Shown here piece after piece: positions 52,662-62,740 of a DNA stretch of 64,000 nucleotides. Each line of letters starts with the position of its first letter. The first letter of the stretch is position 1. The notes under the pieces were generated by a model, which worked only from the letters and a program-made list of their open reading frames with translations, had not been told where the DNA came from and did no database searches. The DNA is taken from NCBI GenBank assembly GCA_039700805.1, contig JBCAZE010000001.1:17078-81077 (forward strand), read 5' to 3'. The position numbers and the translations under genes were made by a program. This DNA comes from CALBPI01 sp039700805 (GTDB lineage Bacteria; Pseudomonadota; Gammaproteobacteria; Steroidobacterales; Woeseiaceae).

Positions 52662-54188
52662 ATGCGTACCGTATTAACAGCAGTGTTGCTGGGCCTTCTG
52701 CAAACGGCTGCGTTCGCTGATGATGCGAGCGCGTCGGAAGAGAACCTCGCACCGCGCCTCACAGTCAACGATGCTGCGACGGTTACCAGTATGGAAAGTG
52801 TCAGCGGGAATGATGAGGCCGACGCTTCGCCGCTCACACTGGCTGAGGTGTTGACGTCATCGGGTACTCACTTTCCTGCGATTCTGGAAGCCGAACTCAA
52901 TCGTGCTGTCGTCGCGGGCGAGCAGCAAATCGCGGCCGGAAAGTTCGACTTGTTGTTCAGCGCCGAAGGCTACAGCCGTGCCTCTGGGTTTTACGACGGT
53001 AATGTCCTGGTCGGCAAAGTCGAGCAGCCACTGCGACCTTTGGGTGCCAAGTTATTTGGTGAGTATCAAATCTCAGAGGGCGACTTTCCTATCTATGAGG
53101 ATGGTTTTTTCACCAATCGCGGTGGACGACCCAAAGTGGGTGTCGTCTTATCGTTACTCCGTGATCGTGACATCGACGATCGCCGGTTTGCTGAGCAAGA
53201 TGCACGACTCGCTTTGAACGAGGCGGAGCTTGATGTTCTTCTCACGCAGCTTGGTGTGCAGCGTAAAGCTGCCATGGCTTACTGGACTTGGGTTGCCTAT
53301 GGTCAACAGCTGTCGGTCTATCGCGACTTGCTCGAGATTGCCGAAAACCGTGATGCCGGACTCATTAGGCAGGTCGCGTCTGGTGCACGTGCCAGAATAT
53401 TCCTGACCGAGAACCGGCAGAACATTATTCGACGACGCACGTTTGTCGCAGCGGCTGAAAGAGACTATCGACAAGCCGCCAACGATTTGGCTTTTTATCT
53501 TCGCGACGAGCGTGGCGCACCGATGTTGCCGCAAGATGCCCAACTTCCTTCAAGCGTCGACCCTGCGCGCGGCAGTGAGATGATCATCAGCGATGCGCTG
53601 GCATCGATGGATCAAATCGTCGAACGCCAGCCCGATGTTCAAAAACTCAGAAATACAATTCGTCGTGCAACGAACACGGTGGCGCTACGCGAAAACGCCC
53701 TGCGACCGCAGCTAGATGTCAGTGTGTCCGTCAGTGAGGGTCTCGGAGGTGTCGGCGAGGGCGGTATTTCCCGTGACAGTACCGACACGATCGTCGGCGT
53801 CGAGTTTTCAGTACCCCTTCAGCGCCGCGAAGCACGCGGCAAGCTCGAGCAGGCGAGACGTAAGCTCGATGCGCTACGCGTGAAGGAGCAACAGCTGCAG
53901 GAAAAGCTTGCTATCGAGCTCAATGACATTGTGCTGACGTTGCGTTATGCCGGTCAGCTGGCGGAGTTGTCCGCCGAAGAGGTCAAGCAATCCAGCATTC
54001 TTGAGCAAGCTGAGCTAACGCGTTTTCGCAGCGGCGCTAGCGATTTCTTCCTGGTTAATATTCGTGAGCGAGCGGTTGCGAATGCGCGTATCAAGGCGAT
54101 TAAAGCGGCATTGGATACTCGGCTCGCGCAAGTCGATTTTGATACCGCGACGTTGAACCTCAACGCGCTGGGTGTCAGCCCTCGCTAG
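52662..54188 (+). CDS. TolC-family outer-membrane protein
   Basis: A 508-residue protein with a signal peptide ending near AAFADD. An N-terminal acidic linker (about 20-60) precedes LTLAEVLTSSGTHFPAILEAELNR, which is the OEP-type repeat start, and the second half repeats it (VALRENALRPQLDVSVSVS, RREARGKLEQARRKLDALR). It forms the outer-membrane exit duct of the secretion-like operon. No dedicated substrate gene with RTX repeats is near. Confidence 0.87.
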   Translation: MRTVLTAVLLGLLQTAAFADDASASEENLAPRLTVNDAATVTSMESVSGNDEADASPLTLAEVLTSSGTHFPAILEAELNRAVVAGEQQIAAGKFDLLFSAEGYSRASGFYDGNVLVGKVEQPLRPLGAKLFGEYQISEGDFPIYEDGFFTNRGGRPKVGVVLSLLRDRDIDDRRFAEQDARLALNEAELDVLLTQLGVQRKAAMAYWTWVAYGQQLSVYRDLLEIAENRDAGLIRQVASGARARIFLTENRQNIIRRRTFVAAAERDYRQAANDLAFYLRDERGAPMLPQDAQLPSSVDPARGSEMIISDALASMDQIVERQPDVQKLRNTIRRATNTVALRENALRPQLDVSVSVSEGLGGVGEGGISRDSTDTIVGVEFSVPLQRREARGKLEQARRKLDALRVKEQQLQEKLAIELNDIVLTLRYAGQLAELSAEEVKQSSILEQAELTRFRSGASDFFLVNIRERAVANARIKAIKAALDTRLAQVDFDTATLNLNALGVSPR

Positions 54189-54359
54189 CGCTATTGTTCC
54201 TGGCGCGTCGCGCCGTGACCTTGCTTCCCCCTGTTTCTCTTGAGTGTCGAGCGGGATAACGCGTCGGCTCGCACCAGTACCGTTATGCGGCTGGGCCTAG
54301 ACCGATGCGCTCGGTGCTATGCTGATGTTCGACTGATAAGACGACCTAGGAGAGCGAGT

Positions 54360-55286
54360 ATGAGAACAACAATAGGCTTGGTTGTTTTGGGATGCCTGTT
54401 GGCGGACCAGGCTACGGCGGCTGATGCCAAGAAAATTATTGCCGATGTCCGTGACGCGCAGATTGAGCGTTGGGAAGGCGTCGCGTTGTATAAGACCACA
54501 ATAGAGACCATGGGCATGGGGATCGACAGTCACTTCCAGCGGTTCGCGTTGCGAGAGGCGGATGGCTCGATTGTCCCTTCGTTCCACGAAGTTGGCGAAG
54601 CAGATTTCCGTTGTGGTGCGGTACCAACGGAACCGATGAGTGAAGCCGAAATTATGGCCTGGCTGGCATCGCGCTCTGGTGGCCTTTCGGAGATGGAAGA
54701 CGGCGAGCTGCCGGCCGGCGCTGACGCCGGTGCGATGCCGATGCTCAGTAGATTCATGGATAGCGTGACATTAGCTGGTGAGGAAAGTGTCAATGGCAGC
54801 GATGCTTGGCATTTAGTCGCGAACGATATCGACATGTCTGGGCCTGAAGATGCACCGACATTCAATATCGATGATTATGAGCTGTGGGTTGATCAGCGCA
54901 CGCTACAGATGGTTCGCGTTCGTATGGTGGGACAAGTCGATGATGAAGGCGAGACTAGGAATATCGACATGTCGATCGACTTCAGTGATTTTCGCGACGT
55001 CGCTGGTAGCGCTATGAATATGCCGTTTGCGCAGAGCGTCAAAATGACGGGCGCGATGTCGGCCGAAGAGCAAGCGCAGATGGACGAAGCGATTGAGGCG
55101 CTCGCTGAAATGGAGAAAGAGCTTGCAGCGATGCCAGAGTCCCAGCGCGCGATGGTGGAAAATATGATGGGTGATCGGCTGCAGATGATGCGCGATATGG
55201 TCAGCGGTGGCGCTATTACGTTCGAGTCGCAAATTCAAGCCGTCGCCGTCAACATCGATGCGGAAGGGCAGACCTGTTCGTTGTAG
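54360..55286 (+). CDS. Exported protein of unknown function, LolA/MucB-like fold possible
   Basis: A 308-residue protein with a signal peptide (MRTTIGLVVLGCLLADQATA). The segment DDYELWVDQRTLQMVRVRM recalls outer-membrane lipoprotein carrier-like proteins, and a helical, Met- and Glu-rich C-terminal part (about 225-285) follows. I could not place it in a family. AGGAGA before ATG 54360 is strong. A terminator at 55313-55338 follows. It may be transcribed alone. Confidence 0.6.
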   Translation: MRTTIGLVVLGCLLADQATAADAKKIIADVRDAQIERWEGVALYKTTIETMGMGIDSHFQRFALREADGSIVPSFHEVGEADFRCGAVPTEPMSEAEIMAWLASRSGGLSEMEDGELPAGADAGAMPMLSRFMDSVTLAGEESVNGSDAWHLVANDIDMSGPEDAPTFNIDDYELWVDQRTLQMVRVRMVGQVDDEGETRNIDMSIDFSDFRDVAGSAMNMPFAQSVKMTGAMSAEEQAQMDEAIEALAEMEKELAAMPESQRAMVENMMGDRLQMMRDMVSGGAITFESQIQAVAVNIDAEGQTCSL

Positions 55287-55312
55287 ACTCAGGCGCATGC
55301 TTGTCGAGTTGT

Positions 55313-55338
55313 AAAGGCGGCGCGAGCCGCCTTTTTTT
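55313..55338 (+). terminator. Intrinsic terminator upstream of the M14 gene
   Basis: AAAGGCGGC, a GCGA loop and GCCGCCTTT are followed by seven T in total. It ends 11 bases before the M14 start codon, with the ribosome site GGAG at 55341-55344 in between. Confidence 0.85.
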
Positions 55339-55349
55339 ATGGAGTTGTC

Positions 55350-58052
55350 ATGCTGCGTCGTTCTGTTGCTGTTGTTTTTGCTTTGCTGTTGATCACCACC
55401 GCTCGGGCTGAATGGCAGCCAGTGGATCAATTTTGGCCTGGTGCTGACTACGATCCATCAGTACCAACGTTCAACGAAGTCTTAGGTTATGCGCCGGGCG
55501 AACGGATCACGAAGCACGCCGATGCGATTCGGTACTTCGAGGCGCTCAAAGCGGCGGCGCCCGATCGTGTGACGATTCAATCCTATGCGGAAAGCTGGCA
55601 GGGACGACGACTGATCTATGTGGTGATTTCCTCGGCTGACAACATGGCGCGCCAGGCGACGATTCGTGATGGTATGCAGAAGCTTCGAGATGCGGGTAAT
55701 ACCAGCGCGACTGAAGCAGCCGCGATTATCGAAGATCAGCCCGCCGTTACCTGGTTGTCCTATGGCGTCCATGGCAACGAGATCTCCGGAACCGATGCGG
55801 CGATGATGACCGCGTATCACCTGCTTGCTGCACGAGGTGATGATCGCGTTGAGGCTATCCTCCGTGAGACAGTGGTCGTGATCGATCCGATGCAGAACCC
55901 GGACGGGCGGGATCGGTTTATTCACCAATACACGACAGCCTTGGGTTTGCTTGCCGATAGTGATCGTTTGTCTGCGGAGCAGGATGAACCTTGGCCAGGT
56001 GGCCGAACCAATCACTATTATTTCGATTTGAATCGTGACTGGTTCATTTTGAGCCAGCCTGAGACAAGAGGGCGTGTGCGCATTATCCAGGAATGGTTAC
56101 CGGTGGCGTTTGTGGATGCCCACGAAATGGGTTCGGATAGCACCTATTACTTCGCACCCGAAGCCATCCCTTACAACCCGCATCTCGCCGCCGATCAGCG
56201 CGCCAGCTTGACGCTGTTTGGCAAAACGAATGCGGGTTGGTTCGATCGGTTTGGTATCGACTATTTCACACGCGAAGTCTACGACGCGTTTTATCCTGGC
56301 TACGGTGCAAGTTGGCCCTCGTATTTCGGCAGTGTCGCGATGACCTATGAGCAGGCATCAACACGAGGGCTTAAGTTTCGACAGTATGACGGGAATGAAG
56401 TGCACTACAGCGAAACCGTCAGAAACCAGTTCGTCACATCGATGGGTACCGCGGAGACGGTTTCGCGACATAGAGAAAAGCTGCTGACGGACTTCTACGA
56501 CTACCAAGTATCCGCCATCGCCGAAGGCCGCGCTGAGCGCACCAAATCTTGGATTATTCCGACTCAGGCTGATCAGGCAGGCGCGGACAAGTTAGCGGGT
56601 TTGCTTGTGCAGCAGGGCGTGCGGATAACCAAGGCAACCGATGCCTTCGGCGCCTGCGGTTCGCGTTATGAACCCGGAAGCTACGTCATCGAGCTGGCGC
56701 AGCCTGCGAAGCGACTGATTCGCACATTGATGGATCAGGATGTGCCGATCGACGAAGCATTTATGCAAGAACAGGAGCGGCGACGTGCCAAGGACCTGTA
56801 CGCGGAGATTTATGATGTCACCGCCTGGTCGTTACCGTTGATGATGAACGTCCAGGCCGACGCTTGTGGTCGAGTGCCGCGAGTCAATGGTGAACCCGCG
56901 GGTCCCGTGCTGACACAGCCAGGGCGTTTCGTCGCTACACCCGGCGATGCAGTGGTCTTTCTCGTGCCATGGGGCGAAGCGCCAGCAGTACGGCTATTGA
57001 GTCACGCGCTTCGGGAAGGCAAGAAAGTAAAAACCACCGACAAGGCCTTTACACACCAAGGCACACGTTACCCCGCGGGCACGCTCATTTTCGATGCGGC
57101 CGATAACGACGCAGAACTCGCAGCGTCGTTGCGTGAGTGGTCTGCGATACTCGGGGCCGATGTTGTCGCCGTCAACGACACTTGGGTGACCGATGGTCCG
57201 AACTTTGGTAGCGGCAATGTCATGCGCTTCTCTGACGTTCGAGTTGCGATGGCATGGGACGAACCGACATCGGTCCTTAGTGCGGGGAATACGCGTTTTG
57301 TGATCGAGCGGCAATTCGACTACCCGGTGACACCCATTCGCACGGATCGGTTGGCGCGCGCTGACCTACGCCGTTATCAAGTGCTGATTTTGCCGACGAC
57401 CCGCGGTAGTTATGCCGACCGGCTGGGCACCGCTGGTATTGAAAATCTGAAAGACTGGGTCAGTGATGGCGGCGTGCTCATCGCCCTCGGCAATGCTAGT
57501 CGATTTCTTGCAGACCCCGATGTGGATCTGATTTCGTCAAGACTTGAGGATGCGATTGTCGAAGAAGACGAGGACATTGAGGTTCCTGAGCGCGACGATG
57601 ACGCGGAAGCGCGATCGGTTGCCGGCAGTGTGATCGACGATGACGGTGTCTATCGGGCATTGATCCAACCGGAGGCGGAGCGGCCGGATGACGTGCCTGG
57701 CGTGTTGGTACGCGCCGTGACCGATCCCGATCACTGGTTGGGTGCGGGCGTTGCCGAATCACTCTATGTGCTCGTGCGTGGGCGGGACATTTTTACGCCA
57801 GTGACACTCGACAATGGTGTCAATGTCGTCCGGTTCGCGGGTGCGGATGAATTGCTCGCCAGTGGCTATCTCTGGGAGCAAAACCGTAAACAACTCGCTT
57901 ACAAACCGTTCGCCATCGCGGAGCGACGCGGTCGTGGGCAGGTCGTCGCCTTTACGCAAGACCCGACGGTTCGTGCCTATCTCGATGGCCTGAACGTACT
58001 GGTGATGAACGCGATTTTCCGAGGTGCTGCACACGCCCGGCCGGTACGTTGA
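55350..58052 (+). CDS. M14-family zinc carboxypeptidase, exported
   Basis: A 900-residue secreted peptidase with a signal peptide of about 20 residues. The zinc motif HxxE is HGNEISG (His141, Glu144), then NPDGRDRF, NHYYFDLNRDWF and DAHEMGSDSTYYF which supply the other zinc and substrate ligands. A long C-terminal part of about 500 residues without a named domain, ending in QVVAFTQDPTVRAYLDGLN, is usual for large M14 proteins of this group. It cleaves C-terminal residues of peptides or glycopeptides. Confidence 0.88.
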   Translation: MLRRSVAVVFALLLITTARAEWQPVDQFWPGADYDPSVPTFNEVLGYAPGERITKHADAIRYFEALKAAAPDRVTIQSYAESWQGRRLIYVVISSADNMARQATIRDGMQKLRDAGNTSATEAAAIIEDQPAVTWLSYGVHGNEISGTDAAMMTAYHLLAARGDDRVEAILRETVVVIDPMQNPDGRDRFIHQYTTALGLLADSDRLSAEQDEPWPGGRTNHYYFDLNRDWFILSQPETRGRVRIIQEWLPVAFVDAHEMGSDSTYYFAPEAIPYNPHLAADQRASLTLFGKTNAGWFDRFGIDYFTREVYDAFYPGYGASWPSYFGSVAMTYEQASTRGLKFRQYDGNEVHYSETVRNQFVTSMGTAETVSRHREKLLTDFYDYQVSAIAEGRAERTKSWIIPTQADQAGADKLAGLLVQQGVRITKATDAFGACGSRYEPGSYVIELAQPAKRLIRTLMDQDVPIDEAFMQEQERRRAKDLYAEIYDVTAWSLPLMMNVQADACGRVPRVNGEPAGPVLTQPGRFVATPGDAVVFLVPWGEAPAVRLLSHALREGKKVKTTDKAFTHQGTRYPAGTLIFDAADNDAELAASLREWSAILGADVVAVNDTWVTDGPNFGSGNVMRFSDVRVAMAWDEPTSVLSAGNTRFVIERQFDYPVTPIRTDRLARADLRRYQVLILPTTRGSYADRLGTAGIENLKDWVSDGGVLIALGNASRFLADPDVDLISSRLEDAIVEEDEDIEVPERDDDAEARSVAGSVIDDDGVYRALIQPEAERPDDVPGVLVRAVTDPDHWLGAGVAESLYVLVRGRDIFTPVTLDNGVNVVRFAGADELLASGYLWEQNRKQLAYKPFAIAERRGRGQVVAFTQDPTVRAYLDGLNVLVMNAIFRGAAHARPVR

Positions 58053-58064
58053 TGATGACTGAGC

Positions 58065-59624
58065 TCAGCCGTCCATCGAGGGTGTCGGCACGATCGCTTC
58101 AATAAGGTGCGGGCCGGGCTTTGCGAGTGCGGCTGTCAGGGCGGCATCGAATGCCTCTTGTGTCTCTGCACGTGTGGCGCTGACACCCATGCCTTGGGCC
58201 AGTGAACACCAATCGATCACAGGGTTGCCGAGGTCCAGTAACGATTTGGCTTTCGGCCCTGGCGCCGTAACGCCGACCCTCGCAAACTCGATGTTCAAGA
58301 TTGCGTAACTCGAGTTATTCAATATCACGGTGGTGATGTCGAGTTGTTCTCTAGCCATCGTCCAAAGGGCCTGCAGCGTGTACATCCCGCCGCCGTCGGC
58401 TTGAAGCGCAAGAACTTTCCGAGTCGGGCAAGCGATCGCCGCACCGACGGCCAGGGGGAGCCCCTGGCCAATAGAGCCGCCTGTCAGCATCAACCAATCA
58501 TGACGTTTCGCGCCCGCCGTCAGGTTGAGCATTGCAAGTCCTGCGGTGCAGCCCTCATCACAGACAATGGCGTCTTCCGGGATGTGCCTGCCAAGAGAAA
58601 AGCCCACGGATTTCACGTCGAGCGGGCCGCGACTTGGCGGTGTCGTTGCGCGAGATTGTAACCCGACGTCCTGATCGTCGGCATCGAGTGCTGCGACTAA
58701 AGCCGCGAGTGAGTCCGGTACATTGTCGGTCGCGTGAGCCAACGTCTCCACAGTGGCATTCGGGGGCGACAATAAAGAGGCTTTATCTGGATAGGCAAAG
58801 AAGGCGACGGGCGGCTCTGTGCCGACGCACACCATCAAGTCCGTGCCAGCAAGAAATTCGATCGCCGCTTCCGCAAAGTAAGGCAACCGTTCGACCGCGA
58901 CGCGGCCTTCGCCGCGCTGCAAGCGCGCGCAAAAAGTCTCAGTGACCAGTCGAGCGCCAGTCGCGCCAGCAATTTTGGCTGCGGCGACGAGCTCAGCTTC
59001 ACGCAACGCAAGGCCACCCAAGAACAGCACCGGTGATTGAGCCGCCTTCAGCTTATCTGCGATGTCATCGACGGGTGGTACCGACGTTGATTCCTTGGCA
59101 AACGGTACGTCGGCGACAGAGCCGCCCTCACTCCACGCATGATCTGCTGGTGCAATCAGCGTTGTGATTCCACCATGACCGTCTCTTGCAGACACCAACG
59201 CTTCCGCACCAGCGATCGCCAAATCAGCGGGGCTTTCGCTCCTTCGCACATGGTGTGACATGGGCGTGGCTAGCGTGTCGATATCTGATGTCAGGGGCGC
59301 ATCGTATTGGAGATGATACGTCGCGTGATCGCCAACCAAGTTGATCATCGGTGAGTGCGCACGACGTGCATTGTGGAGGTTCGCCAAGCCGTTGCCGAGT
59401 CCTGGACCAAGATGCAACAACGTGAGTGCCGGCTTTTCCGACATGCGTGCGTAGCCATCGGCCGCGCCAGTGACGACACCCTCGAACAGGCACAATACCG
59501 CACGAATCGCCGGTTGCTGGTCCAGCGCTGCTACCAATTGCATCTCGGACGTGCCTGGATTTGCGAAGCAGACCTCGACCCCTCCGTTTGCCAATGTTTC
59601 AAGCAGACCTTCAGCGCCGTTCAT
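58065..59624 (-). CDS. Acetolactate-synthase-like thiamine diphosphate enzyme
   Basis: A 519-residue ThDP enzyme. The catalytic Glu lies in LCLFEGVVTGAADGYARM, the FAD/ADP domain is in the middle, and the ThDP motif is ADGGGMYTLQALW to ILNNSSYAI. FANPGTSEMQLVAALD at the start differs from biosynthetic IlvB and is common in the short, benzoylformate-decarboxylase-like branch. No small regulatory subunit is near. The reaction is thus a decarboxylation or carboligation of a 2-keto acid, exact substrate unknown. ATG 59624 has GAGGAA upstream. Confidence 0.83.
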   Translation of the reverse strand: MNGAEGLLETLANGGVEVCFANPGTSEMQLVAALDQQPAIRAVLCLFEGVVTGAADGYARMSEKPALTLLHLGPGLGNGLANLHNARRAHSPMINLVGDHATYHLQYDAPLTSDIDTLATPMSHHVRRSESPADLAIAGAEALVSARDGHGGITTLIAPADHAWSEGGSVADVPFAKESTSVPPVDDIADKLKAAQSPVLFLGGLALREAELVAAAKIAGATGARLVTETFCARLQRGEGRVAVERLPYFAEAAIEFLAGTDLMVCVGTEPPVAFFAYPDKASLLSPPNATVETLAHATDNVPDSLAALVAALDADDQDVGLQSRATTPPSRGPLDVKSVGFSLGRHIPEDAIVCDEGCTAGLAMLNLTAGAKRHDWLMLTGGSIGQGLPLAVGAAIACPTRKVLALQADGGGMYTLQALWTMAREQLDITTVILNNSSYAILNIEFARVGVTAPGPKAKSLLDLGNPVIDWCSLAQGMGVSATRAETQEAFDAALTAALAKPGPHLIEAIVPTPSMDG

Positions 59625-59732
59625 AGGAGTTCCTCGATTCGAATTGCGAGCGCCATGATAGCAGGCAGCCCAGGCGTTCATGACCAGAACTCTGGGTTAT
59701 ACTCACGCGTCCCGACCAAGGAGCCGCGATCT

Positions 59733-61907
59733 ATGAAATTCCGAGCCGTTCTTGTTTCGTTGCTGGCAGCATTCGCCGCCGGTTGTCAGTCCGAAGCCCC
59801 ATCGACAGAGGAGTCGAATACAGTGGCTAGTGCCGAAGACACTAAGGTAACGCCAGATCCCAACGTCTGGCTTGAAGAGGTTGAGGGTGAACGTGCGCTT
59901 GACTGGGTGCGTGAGCAAAATGAGCGCTCGCTGAAAGGCCTCGAAGACAATCCGGTCTTCAAGGAAAACTACGAAGCGGGTCTTGCGCTTGCGACATCAG
60001 CGGAGCGGATTCCCTATGGCACGATTCGCGATGGGCAGGTCTACAATTTTTGGCAAGACGAAAACAATGTACGTGGTGTTATCCGACGCACGCCACTCGC
60101 TGAATATCGCGAGGAGCGTCCGACGTGGGAGACGGTACTCGATTTCGATAAGCTCGCCGCCGACGAAGACAAGAACTGGGTCTATAAAGGCCTGAATTGC
60201 TATCAGCCACCAGAAGGCCCCGTACGACGTTGTATGGTGCAGCTGTCCGACGGCGGTAAAGATGCTGTCGTACTGCGAGAGTTTGACTTGCTCGATAAGG
60301 CCTTTGTGGCCGATGGCTTCTTCGTGCCGGAGGCGAAGCAAGGTGCGGCATGGATCGATGTCGACACGATGCTGTTGGCGACCGATTGGGGTGGCGACGG
60401 CTCGACGTTGACCGAGTCGGGTTATCCCTCCAGCGTGCGTATTTGGTCTCGCGAAGCGCCGCTCAGCGATGCGCGTGAGCTCTACCGTGGTCAAAAGACC
60501 GATGTCGCGGCGTGGCCATGGTCGGACCGTCTCGACAATGGTGACGTCATTTACGGGGCCGTTGAGTCAGACACATTTTTCACGGCAACGTTTTGGTTGT
60601 TGCATGGTGAGTCACCGCAAAAAATGCCGCTGCCGCCGAAAGCATCGCCTGGTGATGTGTTCGAGGGTTACCAATTCGTGACGTTGCAACAGGACTGGCA
60701 GATCGACGCCCAGGACGTGACGTTCAAGAATGGCGATCTCGTCGCATTCAAGATTGCCGATTTGTTGTCGAGCGGCGAATTACCACCGGTTGAGTTGGTA
60801 TTCAGAGCCAATGAGCGGCAAGCGGTCAATGGTGTTGCCGTCGGTAAGGGCGGCGCGTTGCTGTCGATCAACGACAACGTTGCAGGGCGCATTCTACGCC
60901 TGACGCGCGGCGATGATGGCTGGTCCACAGAGCCGGTTGATTTGCCGGGTACCGGCCGCGCGGGCATTGCCTTTGCCAACAAATCCTCGTCGATGGTTTT
61001 CATCAATTACGAGGGCTTTTTGAACCCTGATTCTTTGCTGGGGTATGACCTTTCGAGTGGCCAACTCGAGACACTGAAGTCGCTGCCCGCTAAGTTCGAT
61101 ACTGACGGTTTGGTGGTTGAACAGAAAGAGGCGATTTCGAAAGACGGTACGCGCGTGCCTTACTTTCTGATTCGCCGTGATGACGTACCGTTTGAAGGTA
61201 CAACGCCGACCTTGTTGTACGGCTATGGCGGTTTCGAGATTTCCATGCTGCCGCGTTATTCCCCGATTCTTGGCAAGATGTGGCTTGAGAAGGGTGGCGC
61301 CTACGCGTTGGCTAATATTCGCGGTGGCGGCGAGTTCGGTCCGGCCTGGCACCAAGCGGGTCTGAAGGGCAAGCGGCAAGTGATCTATGATGACTTCATC
61401 GCCATTGGTGAAGATCTCATTGCGAGCAATCTCACGAGCCCTGACCATCTTGGCATCATGGGTGGATCGAATGGAGGGTTGTTGATGGGCGTTATGCTCA
61501 CGCAAAGACCCGACCTATGGAATGCGGTTGTCGTGCAGGTCCCGCTGTTGGACATGCTGCGCTACCACAAGCTGTTGGCGGGCGCATCGTGGGTCGACGA
61601 GTATGGCGATCCGGACAATCCCGAGGAGCGGGCATTTCTCGAAACGATTTCGCCGTATCACAACTTCGAAGAGGATACGGACTACCCGACACCGTTCTTC
61701 GTGACGTCAACCAAAGATGATCGCGTTCACCCTGGGCACGCACGTAAAATGGCGAAGTTATTCGAGGCCGCCGAAAAGCCGTTTCTCTACTATGAGAATA
61801 TCGACGGCGGACACTCCGCAGCGGCGAACCAGAAAGAGCGTGCGAGACGCTCCGCATTGGAGTACACCTATCTCGAGGAGCAGTTGTTCACGAGTTCGGA
61901 CGAGTGA
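59733..61907 (+). CDS. S9A-family prolyl oligopeptidase, lipoprotein
   Basis: A 724-residue serine peptidase. Lipobox AAFAAGC directs it to the membrane. DPNVWLEEVEGERALDWVREQN is the normal S9A start; a beta-propeller follows and the hydrolase domain has GGSNGGLLMG (nucleophile), STKDDRVHP (Asp) and DGGHSA (His). It cuts short peptides. ATG 59733 has AAGGAG nine bases upstream; the frame is open far upstream but overlaps the divergent gene. Confidence 0.9.
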   Translation: MKFRAVLVSLLAAFAAGCQSEAPSTEESNTVASAEDTKVTPDPNVWLEEVEGERALDWVREQNERSLKGLEDNPVFKENYEAGLALATSAERIPYGTIRDGQVYNFWQDENNVRGVIRRTPLAEYREERPTWETVLDFDKLAADEDKNWVYKGLNCYQPPEGPVRRCMVQLSDGGKDAVVLREFDLLDKAFVADGFFVPEAKQGAAWIDVDTMLLATDWGGDGSTLTESGYPSSVRIWSREAPLSDARELYRGQKTDVAAWPWSDRLDNGDVIYGAVESDTFFTATFWLLHGESPQKMPLPPKASPGDVFEGYQFVTLQQDWQIDAQDVTFKNGDLVAFKIADLLSSGELPPVELVFRANERQAVNGVAVGKGGALLSINDNVAGRILRLTRGDDGWSTEPVDLPGTGRAGIAFANKSSSMVFINYEGFLNPDSLLGYDLSSGQLETLKSLPAKFDTDGLVVEQKEAISKDGTRVPYFLIRRDDVPFEGTTPTLLYGYGGFEISMLPRYSPILGKMWLEKGGAYALANIRGGGEFGPAWHQAGLKGKRQVIYDDFIAIGEDLIASNLTSPDHLGIMGGSNGGLLMGVMLTQRPDLWNAVVVQVPLLDMLRYHKLLAGASWVDEYGDPDNPEERAFLETISPYHNFEEDTDYPTPFFVTSTKDDRVHPGHARKMAKLFEAAEKPFLYYENIDGGHSAAANQKERARRSALEYTYLEEQLFTSSDE

Positions 61908-61911
61908 TCGA

Positions 61912-62685
61912 CTAGCCGTTCGCCATGCCGGCAATCCGCCTGACGAGCCATTTCGGCAGCAGGCGGGTTGTTGCCATCGCGGTGGCGTAACCTAGCCCGG
62001 GTACTTTCAAAGCGTCGCCTGACATACAGGCGGCATAACCATCGGCTGCCACTCTAGCTGGATCCAGCACGGTGAATTCTGGGATTTTGATGCCGCCGCC
62101 GGATGCCGCGACAGGTCCACGTAACATCTCGGTATCGGTATACCCTGGGCAGAGTGCTGTTACAGTCACACCGCGAGACGCGAGCTCCACATGAAGGCCT
62201 TCGCTCAATGACAGTACATAGGCCTTGGTCGCGGCATAGACGGCAAGCTTCGGTACAGGTTGGAATGCGGCGACCGATGCGACATTCAGCACGCGCCCAT
62301 ATCCGCGTGACACCATCGGTGGGATAAACCGATGGCAGAGGTCGGTGAGTGTTTGCACGTTCAGCATCGTCATATTATCCACAGCGGATGCATCCATTTT
62401 CGCGAATGCGCCGCCAGACAATACGCCCGCGTTGTTGACAAGAATATCAACCGGTGTGTCTTCGACGCTCGTGAAAAGGTCATCGGCGGCATCACGCTCA
62501 CAAAGATCCGCGGCGTGCACGTCAACCGCGATATCAAATTGACTGGTTAATTCATCAGCAAGCAGTTGCATTGGGGCTTCGCGCCGAGCGACGAGAATCA
62601 AATTGTGACCATTGCTGGCGAATTCACGTGCGAGATATTGGCCGATGCCGGCTGACGCACCGGTGATGAGGGCGGTACTGGCCAT
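61912..62685 (-). CDS. Short-chain dehydrogenase/reductase
   Basis: A 257-residue NAD(P)-dependent SDR. ITGASAGIGQYLA is the cofactor motif, NNAGVLSGG the stabilising one, and the active site is Ser in NVASVAAF with YAATK. Similar proteins are often called DltE-like; substrate not known. Start ATG 62685 has GGGAG six bases upstream. It converges with the S9 gene, four bases apart. Confidence 0.88.
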   Translation of the reverse strand: MASTALITGASAGIGQYLAREFASNGHNLILVARREAPMQLLADELTSQFDIAVDVHAADLCERDAADDLFTSVEDTPVDILVNNAGVLSGGAFAKMDASAVDNMTMLNVQTLTDLCHRFIPPMVSRGYGRVLNVASVAAFQPVPKLAVYAATKAYVLSLSEGLHVELASRGVTVTALCPGYTDTEMLRGPVAASGGGIKIPEFTVLDPARVAADGYAACMSGDALKVPGLGYATAMATTRLLPKWLVRRIAGMANG

Positions 62686-62740
62686 GCTGTGCTCCCGAAT
62701 CTTGAAAGCCGCGAGCTTAGCATGACCGGTGACGAAAAGA

